Under the pieces are notes generated by a model. That model was not told the DNA's origin. It was given only the letters and a program-made list of their open reading frames with translations, and searched no databases. 64,000 nucleotides of DNA, from the NCBI GenBank assembly GCA_030704615.1, contig CM060733.1, positions 43,524,001 through 43,588,000 on the forward strand, given 5' to 3'. Below are positions 44,740 to 55,805 of the stretch, one piece after another. A program made the translations under genes and the position numbers. Each line of letters opens with the position of its first letter. Within the stretch, counting starts at the first letter, position 1. This DNA is from Takakia lepidozioides. Its lineage: Eukaryota; Streptophyta; Takakiopsida; Takakiales; Takakiaceae.

Positions 44740-47089
44740 GGATGTTCCACTGCATGGTACGGGTCATTGGGATCAACCACCCCCTTGTTCTTTCTCACGG
44801 ATCCCCTACCATGCGGTGGAGTTTGCTGGACATGCACCACTGGGCCAATATCTGCAACACTTCCTGCCTTGTGCCACTTCCCTCTACCCCTTCCTTTGCC
44901 CACAACACCAGCAACAATCTTTTCCCTTTGCCTTCTACCTCTACCCGGGGTATCCTTAGCGGGAGGCTCCTTCTCTGCAAGAGTCTCAAATTTTGTTCAT
45001 GAATGTCGAGGTCGGCTGCTGCGGCAGTGGCTGCAATTTGCTCATTCTCTCTCCTCAAAGACACCTCCGGAGCTGGGGTCTCAGAAGGAGGGCAATCCAA
45101 ATACCAACCACAAGAAGAAAGATGGTATGGCCCCAGTCATGCAAGATCCCAGTAGTAAACATGGTCTGGTTGCCAGCAGGGACAAGCCAGAGTCCACGGA
45201 ATCTGGATGTTTGTCTAAGCAATTCTCTTCCATGAGAACAAACTTTATGTACCGCAGGAACAGAGACAGCCTCATTATGCCAATGCAATTATTGTCTCTC
45301 AGCTTTTCCATCCACCAGGAAGACCCCCTTAAACTGTATGCGTCACAGTACATTGCAACCACAGCACACTAAGTAGCCTGAACGGCCCAGGGTGTGCACC
45401 TGTAAAGGCATCGTTTCCAGGCTTCCTCTCCTTTTTCTTGCTGGTCAAGGTCATGTGTTTGACTGATGCCACCTCCTTGCTGAACTCTCTAAAGAAACAA
45501 GAGTGCCACACTGTGGCTCTCCATTTCCTCATGTATGCTTCGAAGGAGACCTTCGGTGCTGTCATAGTGATGCCATAGTCAGCCAGCTGAGTATGCAGAA
45601 CCGACCGTGCCCTTTCTTCCAACTGCAAAACAATTCAAATGCAAGAATGAACCCAAAAACAATCACAACGAATGTGAGAGGCAATGGAAGAGAAGGACAG
45701 GAAAAAAGAGAAAAGAAAGTGACACAGGAAAGGACATCACACCTGGCTCCAGTAAGTGGCCTTGTGAAGCCATGTGTCCAGCACATTGTCACTGACAGGA
45801 ATGACACGCTGGGTCTTCTTCTCTTTCTCCGGCCTGGGGAACATGTGGGTATCCCTAACTGTGGGATCGGTGTTCCATATCTGTAGCCACTTCACCTTCT
45901 GTTCTGAAGACACAACGGCGGTAGACAACTGTGTAACTTCTCTGGGCCATCTCTGGCTTGCCTGGCTTGTTATAATGGTTTTTTTTTTATCTCCAGGAGA
46001 AAACTGCGATCGGAATGATGGGTCGGCAATTCTCAACTGCTTCACAAAAGCACTCATTATAGTCCTCACTACAACAAATTGCGGCTTTTACGTCTCTGTG
46101 TTATGACTGCAAATGCAGTCATGGAAGCCATTTACGACTTCCTGACTCTGCAGACGTAAAGACCTAGTCAGTTGTGACATGGCAGATATGACTCTCCAGG
46201 CTGGCTGTCACGTGGCGCCAGAGCAGCTGTGGGGGTAGTCATACACGCTGGCATTACTGAATGACTGAACGGGTCCATGTCAGCCGCTGTGTAATAGAGA
46301 CACGTGCTCTCTACAGAACACGCCACGTGTCAGACTGCGACGCCATCCGACTGCAGAGGAGGGAATCAGACGTCAGCATGTGTCGCATCGTGATTTTGAC
46401 ACGTGGTTCCTCATGTCAATTGACACGCGTCGCTGTTGGGGGTTGTAGATTTACTTTATTGTTATTATAATTACTAAAATAATTATTATAATTATTTGTT
46501 ATTATAATTATTATTACTGACCAACATGGGACAGTGGCACATTATTAAATAACGAATTTTTGAAATTATATTCTTAGATAAAATATTTATTCGCTCAGAT
46601 ACCAAACACACCCTTACGGGGAAGGAGAGTTTGCCTTAGTGCCTGTGCTGAATTGCATCTGCTACTGTTACCTGTTTATGGATACTTTTTTATTGTCACT
46701 TTGGCAGTATCATATCAAAGTCACTCCAAACTATCTACCATCTACCCATGACCATCTACCCATGCAGGTTTCTTGTATATTCCACAGGGAATCATCGGTA
46801 ATCTGGAGCTTGAAATCCGGCTTTTTGGATGATCTGGACCCACACTCTATCCCTGCTCCTTCAGCTATCCATGCCTCTGCATAGATCATGCATATATCCT
46901 TGCATTGCTGTTAGCAGCTGACAATGACAGCCTACATTTGTTCCAGCAAACACCCAACTCAACTTACCACACAAGTTCCTATTCTCAATTGCATCTGTTA
47001 CTCTCTGTAATCCAACAGGCATTTACCTTTTTGCCTCGGTTGTCCCACCATTGACTGGGGTCAGAAAAGTATTCATTCCACAGCTTCCC

Positions 47090-48900
47090 CTCATCTCCGT
47101 TAACTGTTTTTCGATACTTTCCTGTTGTCACATTGGCAATATCATGTCAAAGTCACTCCAAACTCGATTCACTCAACCAGCTAACTTGCAGACATTGAAA
47201 TTTAGGGCCGGTTCTGATAAGAGGGAAAAACAGGGTGAAATGTGTTGAAGAAGGTGCCTTTATTAGCAGTGCTTGATTTTATCAATTGTGCCGCTACTCC
47301 TGCGGCTTCCAGTTCACCATCTACCCATGCAGGTTTCTTATAGCTAAATCCACAGGTAATCATAGGTAATCATGTGCTTGAAATCTGGCCCTCTTGGATG
47401 AATCTGGACCCATACTCTATCCCTGCTCTTTCAGCTATCACTGCTTCTGCACAAATCATGCATACTTCCTTGCCTTGCAGCTGATAATGACAGCCTACAT
47501 TTGTTCTAGGAAACACCCAACTCAGCTTATCACACTAGTTCCTATGTTGAATTGCGTCTGCCCTCTATAATCTAACAGGCATTAACCTTTTTCCCTCGGT
47601 TGTCCCACCATTCCACAACTTCTCCTCGTCTCTGTGACCTATTTCTGGATACTTTCCTGTTGTCACATTGGCATCATGTCAAAGTTCAGATCGACATCTA
47701 GTACAATTCCACCACGAACCTCTTTGCTATTTTGCAGGGCTGCCAGGCTTGCACACATGTTGCCAAATGTAACAAACGCGATGTGGTTGCGCTGCAGTAT
47801 CCCTTCCCACACCACTTGCTCATAGACCTCTCCAAAGGGCCTCCATCCCGTGCCGCTGTTGTGCATATCCTGGGATCATCATCCTCCATGCACCCCAATT
47901 TGGCATACAAGTCCACAAGGGCATAGTTCAGAACAACATTTGTTTAATTCCAGCTTGGACGATCAACATCACAAACCCCGTCTTCACTCATTGCCTACTC
48001 TAGGTAAGTGCAATTATGGGCTAGGCTGGTACCACATCTCATTCAGCCATATTATCAAAACAACCATGTATCCTTGTAGTTGCACCCTGCAACCTTGGCA
48101 TACATGTCCACTACGGCAACGTTCAGAATCACATCAAATACAATACCAGCTTTGACAATATCACCGTGGACCTCTGTACCCTTTTTCAGGGCTGCCAGGC
48201 GTGCATTTGACATACATATCCACCAAGGCAGTGTTTAGAGTGACATCTAGTGGTACAATTCCAGATTTGATAATGGACCTTTGCGTCCTTTCCAGGGCTA
48301 CCAGGCTCGCATTTGACATACATGTACACCAGGGGAATGTTCATAATGACATCAGGTACAATTCCAGCTTTGATGATGTCACCATGAACCTCTTGGCCCC
48401 TTCCCAGGGCTGCTAGGCTCGCATATGCATATTAACAAACACAAATGAACATGACCTGGTTTGGCTTCATCCTTTCCCACATCATTTGTTCTTAGGTTTC
48501 CAAAGCCTTACTCCCACACCTATGCTACACACACCTTACAATCATGGCAGTCCACAACACCACATCTCATTTAGCCATGTTGTCGAACTCTCCCTTTGCA
48601 TCAGGCTTGCTGCACCCACATTTGGCATACATGTCCACTAGGGCAGTGGTCAGAATGACAACTAGTACAGTTTCAGCTTTGACGATGGCACATGGCCAAG
48701 AGATATCCCAATATCCCGCTACCAATGGGTTCAATGCATCCTCTTGTCACATTGGCAGTATCATGTCAAAGTCACTCCAACTAGATTCACTCAACCAGCT
48801 AACTTGCAGAATTGAACATGAAAATTTAGGGCCGATTCTGATAAGAGGGGAAAATAGGGTGAAATGTGTTTCAGAAGGTGCCTTCATTAGCAGTGCTTGA
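47090..48900. repeat. Diverged direct repeat within the CACTA element
   Basis: A block from TCACTCCAAACTCGATTCAC through GATAAGAGGG and TTAGCAGTGCTTGATT (about 47148-47300) recurs at about 48768-48920 with small changes. Related text near 46780-46860 and 47320-47470 points to several rounds of internal duplication. Confidence 0.75.
47690..48745 (-). pseudogene. Tandem fragments of a captured PPR gene inside the CACTA element
   Basis: On the minus strand at least five segments read as PLS-class pentatricopeptide repeats: about 48740-48600 (IVKAETV...TALVDMYAKCG), 48420-48300 (ASLAALGRGQEVHGDIIKAG and VYMYVKC), about 48290-48190, 48195-48070 (LAALKKGTEVHGDIVKAG and VVDMYAKV), and 47905-47690 (NMCASLAALQNSKEVRGGIV and VDLYAKLGCMED). 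They repeat the same PPR portion, so a captured fragment seems to have been amplified. Frame changes and stops between units exclude a working protein. PLS-class PPR proteins bind organellar RNA in plants; here they are transduplicated remnants. Confidence 0.8.
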
Positions 48901-49149
48901 TTGTATCAATTGTGCTGCTGCTGCTGCGGCTTCCAATTGACCATCTACCCATGCAGGTTTCTTGTATCTATCCTTCCACAGGGAATCATAGATAATCTGG
49001 AGCTTGAAATCTGGCCCTCTTCCACACTCTATCCCTGCTCCTTCAGCTATCTATGCCTCTGCACAAAATCATGCATACAACAATCATTCCAGCAAACACC
49101 CCCAACCCTACTTATCAATGAGCAACGAGCTAACTTACATAATTCAATA

Positions 49150-50070
49150 TGCATCTCAAGGCCGAGTCTGATGAGAGGGCAAAAACAGGCTGAAATAGGT
49201 CGAAGAAGAACCCATAGAGGATTTGACCGACCATCAACCCAAAAGGACCTCTTGTGTGTGCTGCTTGTGTCTTGTAGTCAGGTAATGTCGGATTGGTCTG
49301 TGAGAACCAGCACGGTGCAGATGAGCAGGCAGAGATTGAAACACGGCCTGCTAAGACCAAGCTGACTCTCCCAAGAACCTTGAAACATCAGGAAGAATAC
49401 CAAATCATGGTACTAACAGGAGCCAACAGCCCACATTTGCAGGATGGACAAACTTCTTCACATCGTACATTAAGGAAAAGCCACACCTTGCCATTGCGGT
49501 TGTCGCACCATCGTGAAGGATCTTTAAAAATCTCATGCCAACTCTGCTCCGTGCTGCAAATGAAGGGCCGAGTCTGATGAGAGGGCAAAACAGGCTGAAA
49601 TAGGTCGAAGAAGAAGGTGCCCTCACCACATTGTCCTCGACCTTGTGTCATGGCCCATGGAGGATTTGACTGACCATGAACCCAAGAGGACCTCTTCAGT
49701 GTGCTGCTTGTTTCTGTAGTCAGGTAATGTCGGATTGGTCAGTGAGAACCACCACGGTGCAGCTGAGTGGGCAGAGATTGAAACACGGCCTGCTAAGACC
49801 AAACTAACTCTCCCAAGAACCTTGAAACATCAGGAAGAATACCAAATCATGGTACTAACAGGAGCCAACAACCCACATTTGCAGGATGGACAAACTTCTT
49901 CCCATCGTACATTAAGAAAAAGCCACACCTTGCGATTGCGGTTGTCCCACCATCGTGAAGGGTCTTTTAGAAACTCATGCCAGCTCTGCTCCGTGCTGTA
50001 AAATCAGGGCCGAGCGGGTAGAGATTGAAACACGGTCTGCTAAGACGACACTGACTCTCCCAAGAACGGC
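49150..50070. repeat. Approx. 442-bp tandem duplication within the CACTA element
   Basis: The unit beginning CAGGTAATGTCGGATTGGTC starts at about 49279 and again at about 49721. Both contain GAGATTGAAACACGGCCTGC, a CATCAGGAAGAATACCAAAT block and the TCGTGAAGG segment. A third partial copy follows near 50015-50070. Confidence 0.85.
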
Positions 50071-50984
50071 GGGCTCCCAGCCGAAACCTCCTCACACACA
50101 TACCGTAGCGTTTCTAGGGTTGCTTGCTCCAAATGCGAAGGTTGATCCAACTGCGGGCCTCCCATGCATGTTTGCCCTCTCTCCCGCTCGCTCGCTCTAA
50201 GTCCCAACCCTCTCTCTCTCTCCCTCCCGCTCGCTCTAAGTCTGTTCACGCTACCGTGATGGGCAACTTTTTAAGTTTTTTAACCTTTTTGTAAACCCTA
50301 AAAGCCCCTCTTTGATTTTTTTTTCTTTTTTTTCTTTTCTTAAAGGAAACCACAGGTCCTTGAGGAGGGGGGAAAATTCACCCGCCTTCATTTATGGGCC
50401 ATAAGACGTACAAGACGATCAACGCCCAGACATACTGTCACGAACAATCCCACACACGGGATAAGGCAGCGGGTTTGAACCCCAAACCACCAGGGCGACA
50501 CACTGTGCACTTACCAGCCGATGTGTTTTTTTTTTTTTTTAATTGCATTTTGTTTTTTTTTTAAATTGATTCTAGTGGTCAGAGTCTCCGTTTTTTCAAA
50601 ATATAAATACTCATATATTATATATATAACCAGAAAAGCATGTGTTGACATGTGCAGTCATGTAGTGATTCATCCATGTGATGATCTGGCAGAATGCATT
50701 AGAGTGAGAGTCATGAAGTCATATGTCTTTCTAGCAATATACACACGTCATTCTAGTGTAGCCATGACCGTGACTGGTAGTCATATCTGCCATGCCAATA
50801 TTCGTGGTCAAACATGTTTGACCTGTGTTCCGCAGAGTCCGGAGCCATGCAGTCGCATATACGCCTTCCCCAGACCTGCATTATGACTTCAAAAGCATTT
50901 TACGACTGCAAATGGCATTTCTGCCACAAATCTGTCATGACTGCGCACCCATGGGAGTCGTAAAAGCCGCAATCTGTTGTAGTG

Positions 50985-52103
50985 CCTTCTTGTAGCGGTC
51001 ATCTCTTTCTCGATGTGACTCTCAACCCCCTTTGTTGTCCTTCTCTCCTCAGGGGTTGACCTGTAGTATTCCAGTTTGCCACGCTCCCCTGCATCTGCAA
51101 TGTCTTGCTGCAAGGGAATGCACGAGAGTTGCATCAACCCAAGGGCAAGGGAAACAAACAGAAACAAACATGTGGAAGCAGGAATATGGAAAGGGCAGAT
51201 GAAGGAAGATGTATCTCATCGTGTACATGTACACCATGAAAGCCTCACGTGTCAACGAGTACCACGTTTCCGATGTCTTGGAGCTTTCGCACTTCTTGTA
51301 CGTCTCTGCTAAAAGGATGGTCTTGAAGTTGGTCAAGGGCATCTGCCCGATCCTTTGTATCCTATACAGTGTGTGAACCAAACTCGTTTTGACATGCGAT
51401 GTCTCCGTTCCTCTGCAGAATGATATCTGAAAGTCAGAATGAAATTCAAGGACTTTAATCAAAGAACCACGGAACTACAAGTGGAACATGTAGAATGAGA
51501 AACCAACCTGTTCACATCATTCATTGCCGTCAGAAGACCCATCATGTTCCCCTCACAATCCAGCACCATCGATCGAACAGAGTAATGCCACTCTTCCTCC
51601 TGTGAGTGCAGCCTCCCAATGACAGCCATCCATGCAAGCAACCGGTGGTTCCCATCCCAAACGTGAAACATCTTCCCCGAGAATGCCTGGGTGGAAGGTT
51701 TCCTGGAGAGAAGAAGTTCGAAGGATTCGTTCACCTGTCTCCAAATAGGATCCTAGGAGTCCACGATTGACTCATCCACAAGGAGCTCATTGCCTCTGGA
51801 ATCCTTTGTACAAACGTAAAACACTGCGGATCCATCCAAATACCCATGAACAAACTCGGCCTCTAGCTTGAGAATGTCCTTGATGAGGGGTGGTCGAACG
51901 ACGGGCATGGAAACCATCCTACACAGGGGAATCTTCAACCTCCCACCCGGGGCAAGCATACTTTGCACCACAAGCTGAGAGTTTACCTTCTGACCCCCCA
52001 GCATCTCAGCGGCTTTGCTTTCATAGAACTCATCGTCAACATCAACAATGATCTCCTTCCCCAGCCCCGAAGGGATCTCCTCCGCCACACTTTGCATCTT
52101 CTC
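50985..52103 (-). other. Mule-D exons and introns right of the CACTA insertion
   Basis: This is the continuation of the ParB-like gene across the insertion. TSD base triplet CCT starts it. The interval holds the exon joined to the one at 46066, an intron, the TSLVHTLYRIQRIGQMPLTN exon and the ParB-like exon. Confidence 0.6.
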
Positions 52104-52196
52104 CTGCAGGGTTGTCCATTCAAATTGATATAAGAGTGAGGCATGAGACGATGGTGTTTGAGCATGGCAGAGAGGCCATGTGTGGAAGAAAAGGTG

Positions 52197-54406
52197 AGCT
52201 CAAACAGTGTGCGTTGACGCACACTGTTTGAGCTGCAAGGTAAGTGTTCATTGAACCTCAAAGACATGCTAGGTAAGTGTTCATTGAACCTCAAAGAAAT
52301 GCCAGGTAAGTGTTCATTGAACCTCAATGAGAAGCCCTTAGTGGCCGATTTTCAAAAGAAAAAAAAAGAAAATGTGAGCTCAAACAGTGTGCGTTGACGC
52401 ACACTGTTTGAGCTACAAGATAACTGTTCATTGAACCTCAGAGACATGCCAGGTAAGTGTTCATTGAACCTCAAAGAGAAGCCCTTAGTGGCCGATTTTC
52501 AGATGACAAAGGCAATGACAAGGTGAGCTCAAACAGTGTGCGTTGACGCACACTGTTTGAGCTGCCAGGTAAGTGTTCATTGAACCTCAGAGACATGCCC
52601 TGTATTGCCGAATTTCAGAGGGAAAAAATAGTGACAAGATGGGCTCAAACAGTGTTCGCCAACGCACACTGTTTGAGCTGCCAGATAAGTGATGATTGAT
52701 CCTCAAATTCATACCCTATGTGGCCGATTTTCAGATGACAAAGGTAATGACAAGGTGAGCTCAAACAGTGTGCGTTGACGCACACTGTTTGAGCTGCCAT
52801 GTAAGTGATGATTGATCCTCAAATACATGCCGTTTGTGGCCGTTTTTCAGATGAAAAATCAATGAGAAGGTGGGCTCAAACAGTGTGCGCCAATGCACAC
52901 TGTTTGAGCTGCCAAATAAGTGTTCATCGATCCTCAGAGACATGCCCTATGTGGCCAATTTTCAAACGAAAAAGGCAATGATAAGGGTAGCTCAAACAGT
53001 GTGCGCCAACGCACACTGTTTGAGCTGCCAGGTAAGTGATGATTGATCCTCAAATTCATACCCTATGTGGCCGATTTTCAGATGACAAAGGCAATGACAA
53101 GGTGAGCTCAAACAGTGTGCGTTGACGCACACTGTTTGAGCTGCCATGTAAGTGATGATTGATCCTCAAATACATGCCGTTTGTGGCCGTTTTTCAGATG
53201 AAAAATCAATGACAAGGTGGGCTCAAACAGTGTGCGCCAACGCACACTGTTTGAGCTACCAGATAAGTGTTCATCGATCCTCAGAGACATGCCCTATGTG
53301 GCCGATTTTCAAACGAAAAAGGCAATGATAAGGGTAGCTCAAACAATGTGCGCCAATGCACACTGTTTGAGCTGCCAGGTAAGTGATGATTGATCCTCAA
53401 ATTCATACCCTATGTGGCCGATTTTCACATGACAAAGGCAATGACAAGGTGAGCTCAAACAGTGTGCGTTGACGCACACTGTTTGAGCTGCCATGTAAGT
53501 GATGATTGATCCTCAAATACATGCCGTTTGTGGCCGTTTTTCAAATGAAAAATCAATGAGAAGGTGGGCTCAAACAGTGTGCGCCAACGCACACTGTATG
53601 AGCTGCCAGGTAAGTGATGATTGATCCTCAAATTCATACCCTAAGTGGCCGATTTTCAGATGACAAAGGCAATGACAAGGTGAGCTCAAACAGTGTGCGT
53701 TCACGCACACTGTTTGAGCTGCCATGTAAGTGATGATTGATCCGCAAATACATGCCGTTTGTGGCCGTTTTTCAGATGAAAAATCAATGAGAAGGTGGGG
53801 TGTGCGCCAACGCACACTGTTTGAGCTGCCAGATAAGTGTTCATCGATCCTCAGAGACATGCCCTATGTGGCCGATTTTCAAACGAAAAAGGCAATGATA
53901 AGGGTAGCTCAAACAGTGTGCGCCAACGCACACTGTTTGAGCTGCCAAGTAAGTGATGATTGATCCTCAAATTCATACCCTATGTGGCCGATTTTCAGAT
54001 GACAAAGGCAATGACAAGGTGAGCTCAAACAGTGTGCGTTGACGCACACTGTTTGAGCTGCCATGTAAGTGATGATTGATCCTCAAATACATGCCGTTTG
54101 TGGCCGTTTTTTCAGATGAAAAATCAATGAGAAGGTGGGCTCAAACAGTGTGCGCCAAGGCACACTGTTTGAGCTGCCAAATAGTGGAGGATTGAACCGG
54201 GCATAGTGGCCCTATCTGGCCGTTTTGCACACCATCAACCAAGTAAAATGCGTGGCTCAAACAGTGTGCGTCAACGCACACTGTTTCAGCTTCCACTTCG
54301 TGGTGGATTGAACCTGCCCTAGTTCCCCAATTTGGCCGTTTTGCACATCAACAAGCCAGCAAAATGGAAGGCTCAAACAGTGTGCGTCAACGCGCACTGT
54401 TTGAGC
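52197..54406. repeat. Array of 19 hairpin palindromes with higher-order structure
   Basis: Nineteen copies of an inverted repeat, perfect form AGCTCAAACAGTGTGCG-TTGA-CGCACACTGTTTGAGCT (52197-52234), are spaced mostly 115-119 bp apart. Loop variants TTGA and CCAA alternate, and monomers form a three-unit higher-order repeat of 347 bp (starts near 52757, 53104, 53451). Each unit also has GCC(A/T)GGTAAGTG or a close variant after the hairpin and a TGGCCGATTTTCA motif. The copy near 53800 has lost its left arm. The array lies wholly inside the first intron of the Mule-D ParB-like gene and has no equivalent in Mule-A or C. Confidence 0.93.
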
Positions 54407-54930
54407 TTCTTGTTCGCGGTTGATGCAACCTGGCAGAGATGCCGTGTGTAGACTATGTTCATATCGAAATAGAATCTCAACTTGGGTTCACATTAGCAAT
54501 GAAGCACAAAGGTGGGTTTCAAAGATTGTACCTTTTTTTTGGCTGCTCCAGAAGACTCCCCAATTGCCGGGGACCCTTTGCGCTTCGGACTGCTCTCCAC
54601 GCCTCGCATGTTCTGGAGCATCTCCCCCATCCTCTCTTCCACTATTAGGTTCTTCGTGAGGCCAGCGTCAACATCATCTTCGGCGTCTGCCTCTCCCTTG
54701 GATGCAGTGTCCTCCTCATCTGTTCTTGGAACTATGGCAGGCTGCTGTTCTTCTCCGGATTCCTGCTCTTCCATCGCCGAACTTTCCTCTTTGCCCTCTT
54801 CTTCCGCCTTTTCCTCTTCGGCCACTCTTTCCATCCTCATTCTATATCTGGCTCTATTCCTGTTTCTAGAGCTCGTGAAGTATAATGACTTCCTTCTCTT
54901 CCTCCTCCGCTGGAAACAAGGGCTCCCCAC

Positions 54931-55805
54931 GATGCCTCTAGAGCTCTCCAGTTTGACGTTTGCAACAAGGGTTGCTATTGCATGTAAACAAAATCAAAAT
55001 TGGACATTGTCAACCGTATTTGGATGCGGGTGTTGTTATTGTGTGCGAACGGAATTCATCCATTTCGGCGTCTTTGTATTATTCAAGAAATAAAGTGCTA
55101 GAAAATATGTACATCCGTTGCATGTACTTGTGATATATGTCAGATTTTACTTTGATGCCTGCCAATACATGGTGGCCTTCTTGCATTGTTTCAAATTCGG
55201 AAGTGCCGTAGAAATCTAATGCTAGTTCAATTTGGAGCAGTTCTTGCAGATTCGCCATAAATGTTGTGCTTCACATATGCATCCACGTGTGTCGTACTGC
55301 CTGCCATGTGCTTTGCATTTTGCCGTCATCGTCGCCATGGGGTCATTCAGTATAAAGGGTTGTGTCGGAAATGATCTTGTGTTGCACACATCCGTGCAAG
55401 GTGACTCTTGGAGTGTCAGTGTTTGTGCTGTGCTCTTCTGGCACGGCACAACCTCATTACATTCGGGGTCTTCCTGTTTACTGCTCTCCAGGGTTGTTGC
55501 CGTCTTTCCATAAAGGATGGTTTCATGTCATGTTCAGGGTTTGTTTTTCATCCAAAAACAGCACGGCTTCTTGTGGCTTCCTGTATTTGAAAACAGTTTT
55601 TCTAGTTGGTGTCTCTCAGCGTGGTTGTCTGGGAAGTTCAGTGCATGTCATTCCTACATCCTTTTGATGCATCGCCCGCAGCCTTTGGGTTAGTGCTACC
55701 CTTGTTGACCTCAATTTTTTTGTGGTGGATCCCCTTTCAAGAATTGCGGGCTATCAGTTCGGGGATTCCGTTGTGAATCGAAAGTTTCGGTCAGCGTAGG
55801 AAAAC
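54931..55805. promoter_or_regulatory. Intergenic region between divergent Mule-D genes
   Basis: The 875 bp between the 5' ends of the minus-strand ParB-like gene and the plus-strand transposase presumably holds both promoters. No palindrome array is present. Only a single CATTTCGGCGTCTTTG motif (about 55059) recalls the A and C arrays. Confidence 0.5.

Larger units (their letters stand above)
46067..50984. mobile_element. CACTA (EnSpm-like) transposon, non-autonomous
   Basis: The element begins CACTACAACAAATTGCGGCT and its right end is the inverted CACTACAACAGATTGCGGCT, each continuing TTTTACG. The terminal repeats agree at all but one of the first 26 bases. A 3-bp duplication CCT flanks it at 46064-46066 and 50985-50987. 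CACTA ends with a 3-bp duplication are diagnostic of the CACTA/EnSpm superfamily. Subterminal regions repeat ACGACT/ATGACTGC-type words. The 4918-bp body contains no recognisable transposase; instead it holds degenerate PPR fragments, internal duplications and AT-rich stretches (46440-46560, 50520-50640). It was inserted within an exon of the Mule-D ParB-like gene. The insertion must be younger than Mule-D. Confidence 0.92.
44760..54930 (-). pseudogene. ParB-like gene of Mule-D, split by a CACTA insertion
   Basis: The first exon (about 54930-54532) is basic then acidic (QRRRKRRKSLYFTSSRNRNR, then Glu-rich). A 2.4-kb intron follows (donor GTACAA, acceptor CCTGCAG, 54531-52104). The second exon (52103-about 51500) contains PLCRMVSMPVVRPPLIKDI and MFHVWDGNHRLLAW, the strongest version of the ParB-like motif in the window. 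A TAG near 51755 occurs where copies A and C have Trp. The next exon, about 51430-51240, matches THLAHTLYRVQEVG. The following exon is cut at 50988/46066 by the CACTA element and resumes with AFVKQLRIADPSF. Further exons are about 45930-45740 and 45610-45380 (FEAYMRKWRATVWHSCFFRE), then a low-complexity part running to the gap. The methyltransferase-like region, if present, is in the gap. Confidence 0.68.

Noticed and set aside
50160-50250. CT-rich stretch as a promoter element
   Set aside because: Simple low-complexity CTCTCTC/GCTCGCTC sequence inside the CACTA element with no gene start beside it.
52197-54406. Several 60-aa minus-strand ORFs spaced 347 bp apart
   Set aside because: They are translations of the hairpin satellite monomers repeated with the array period; no independent coding evidence.
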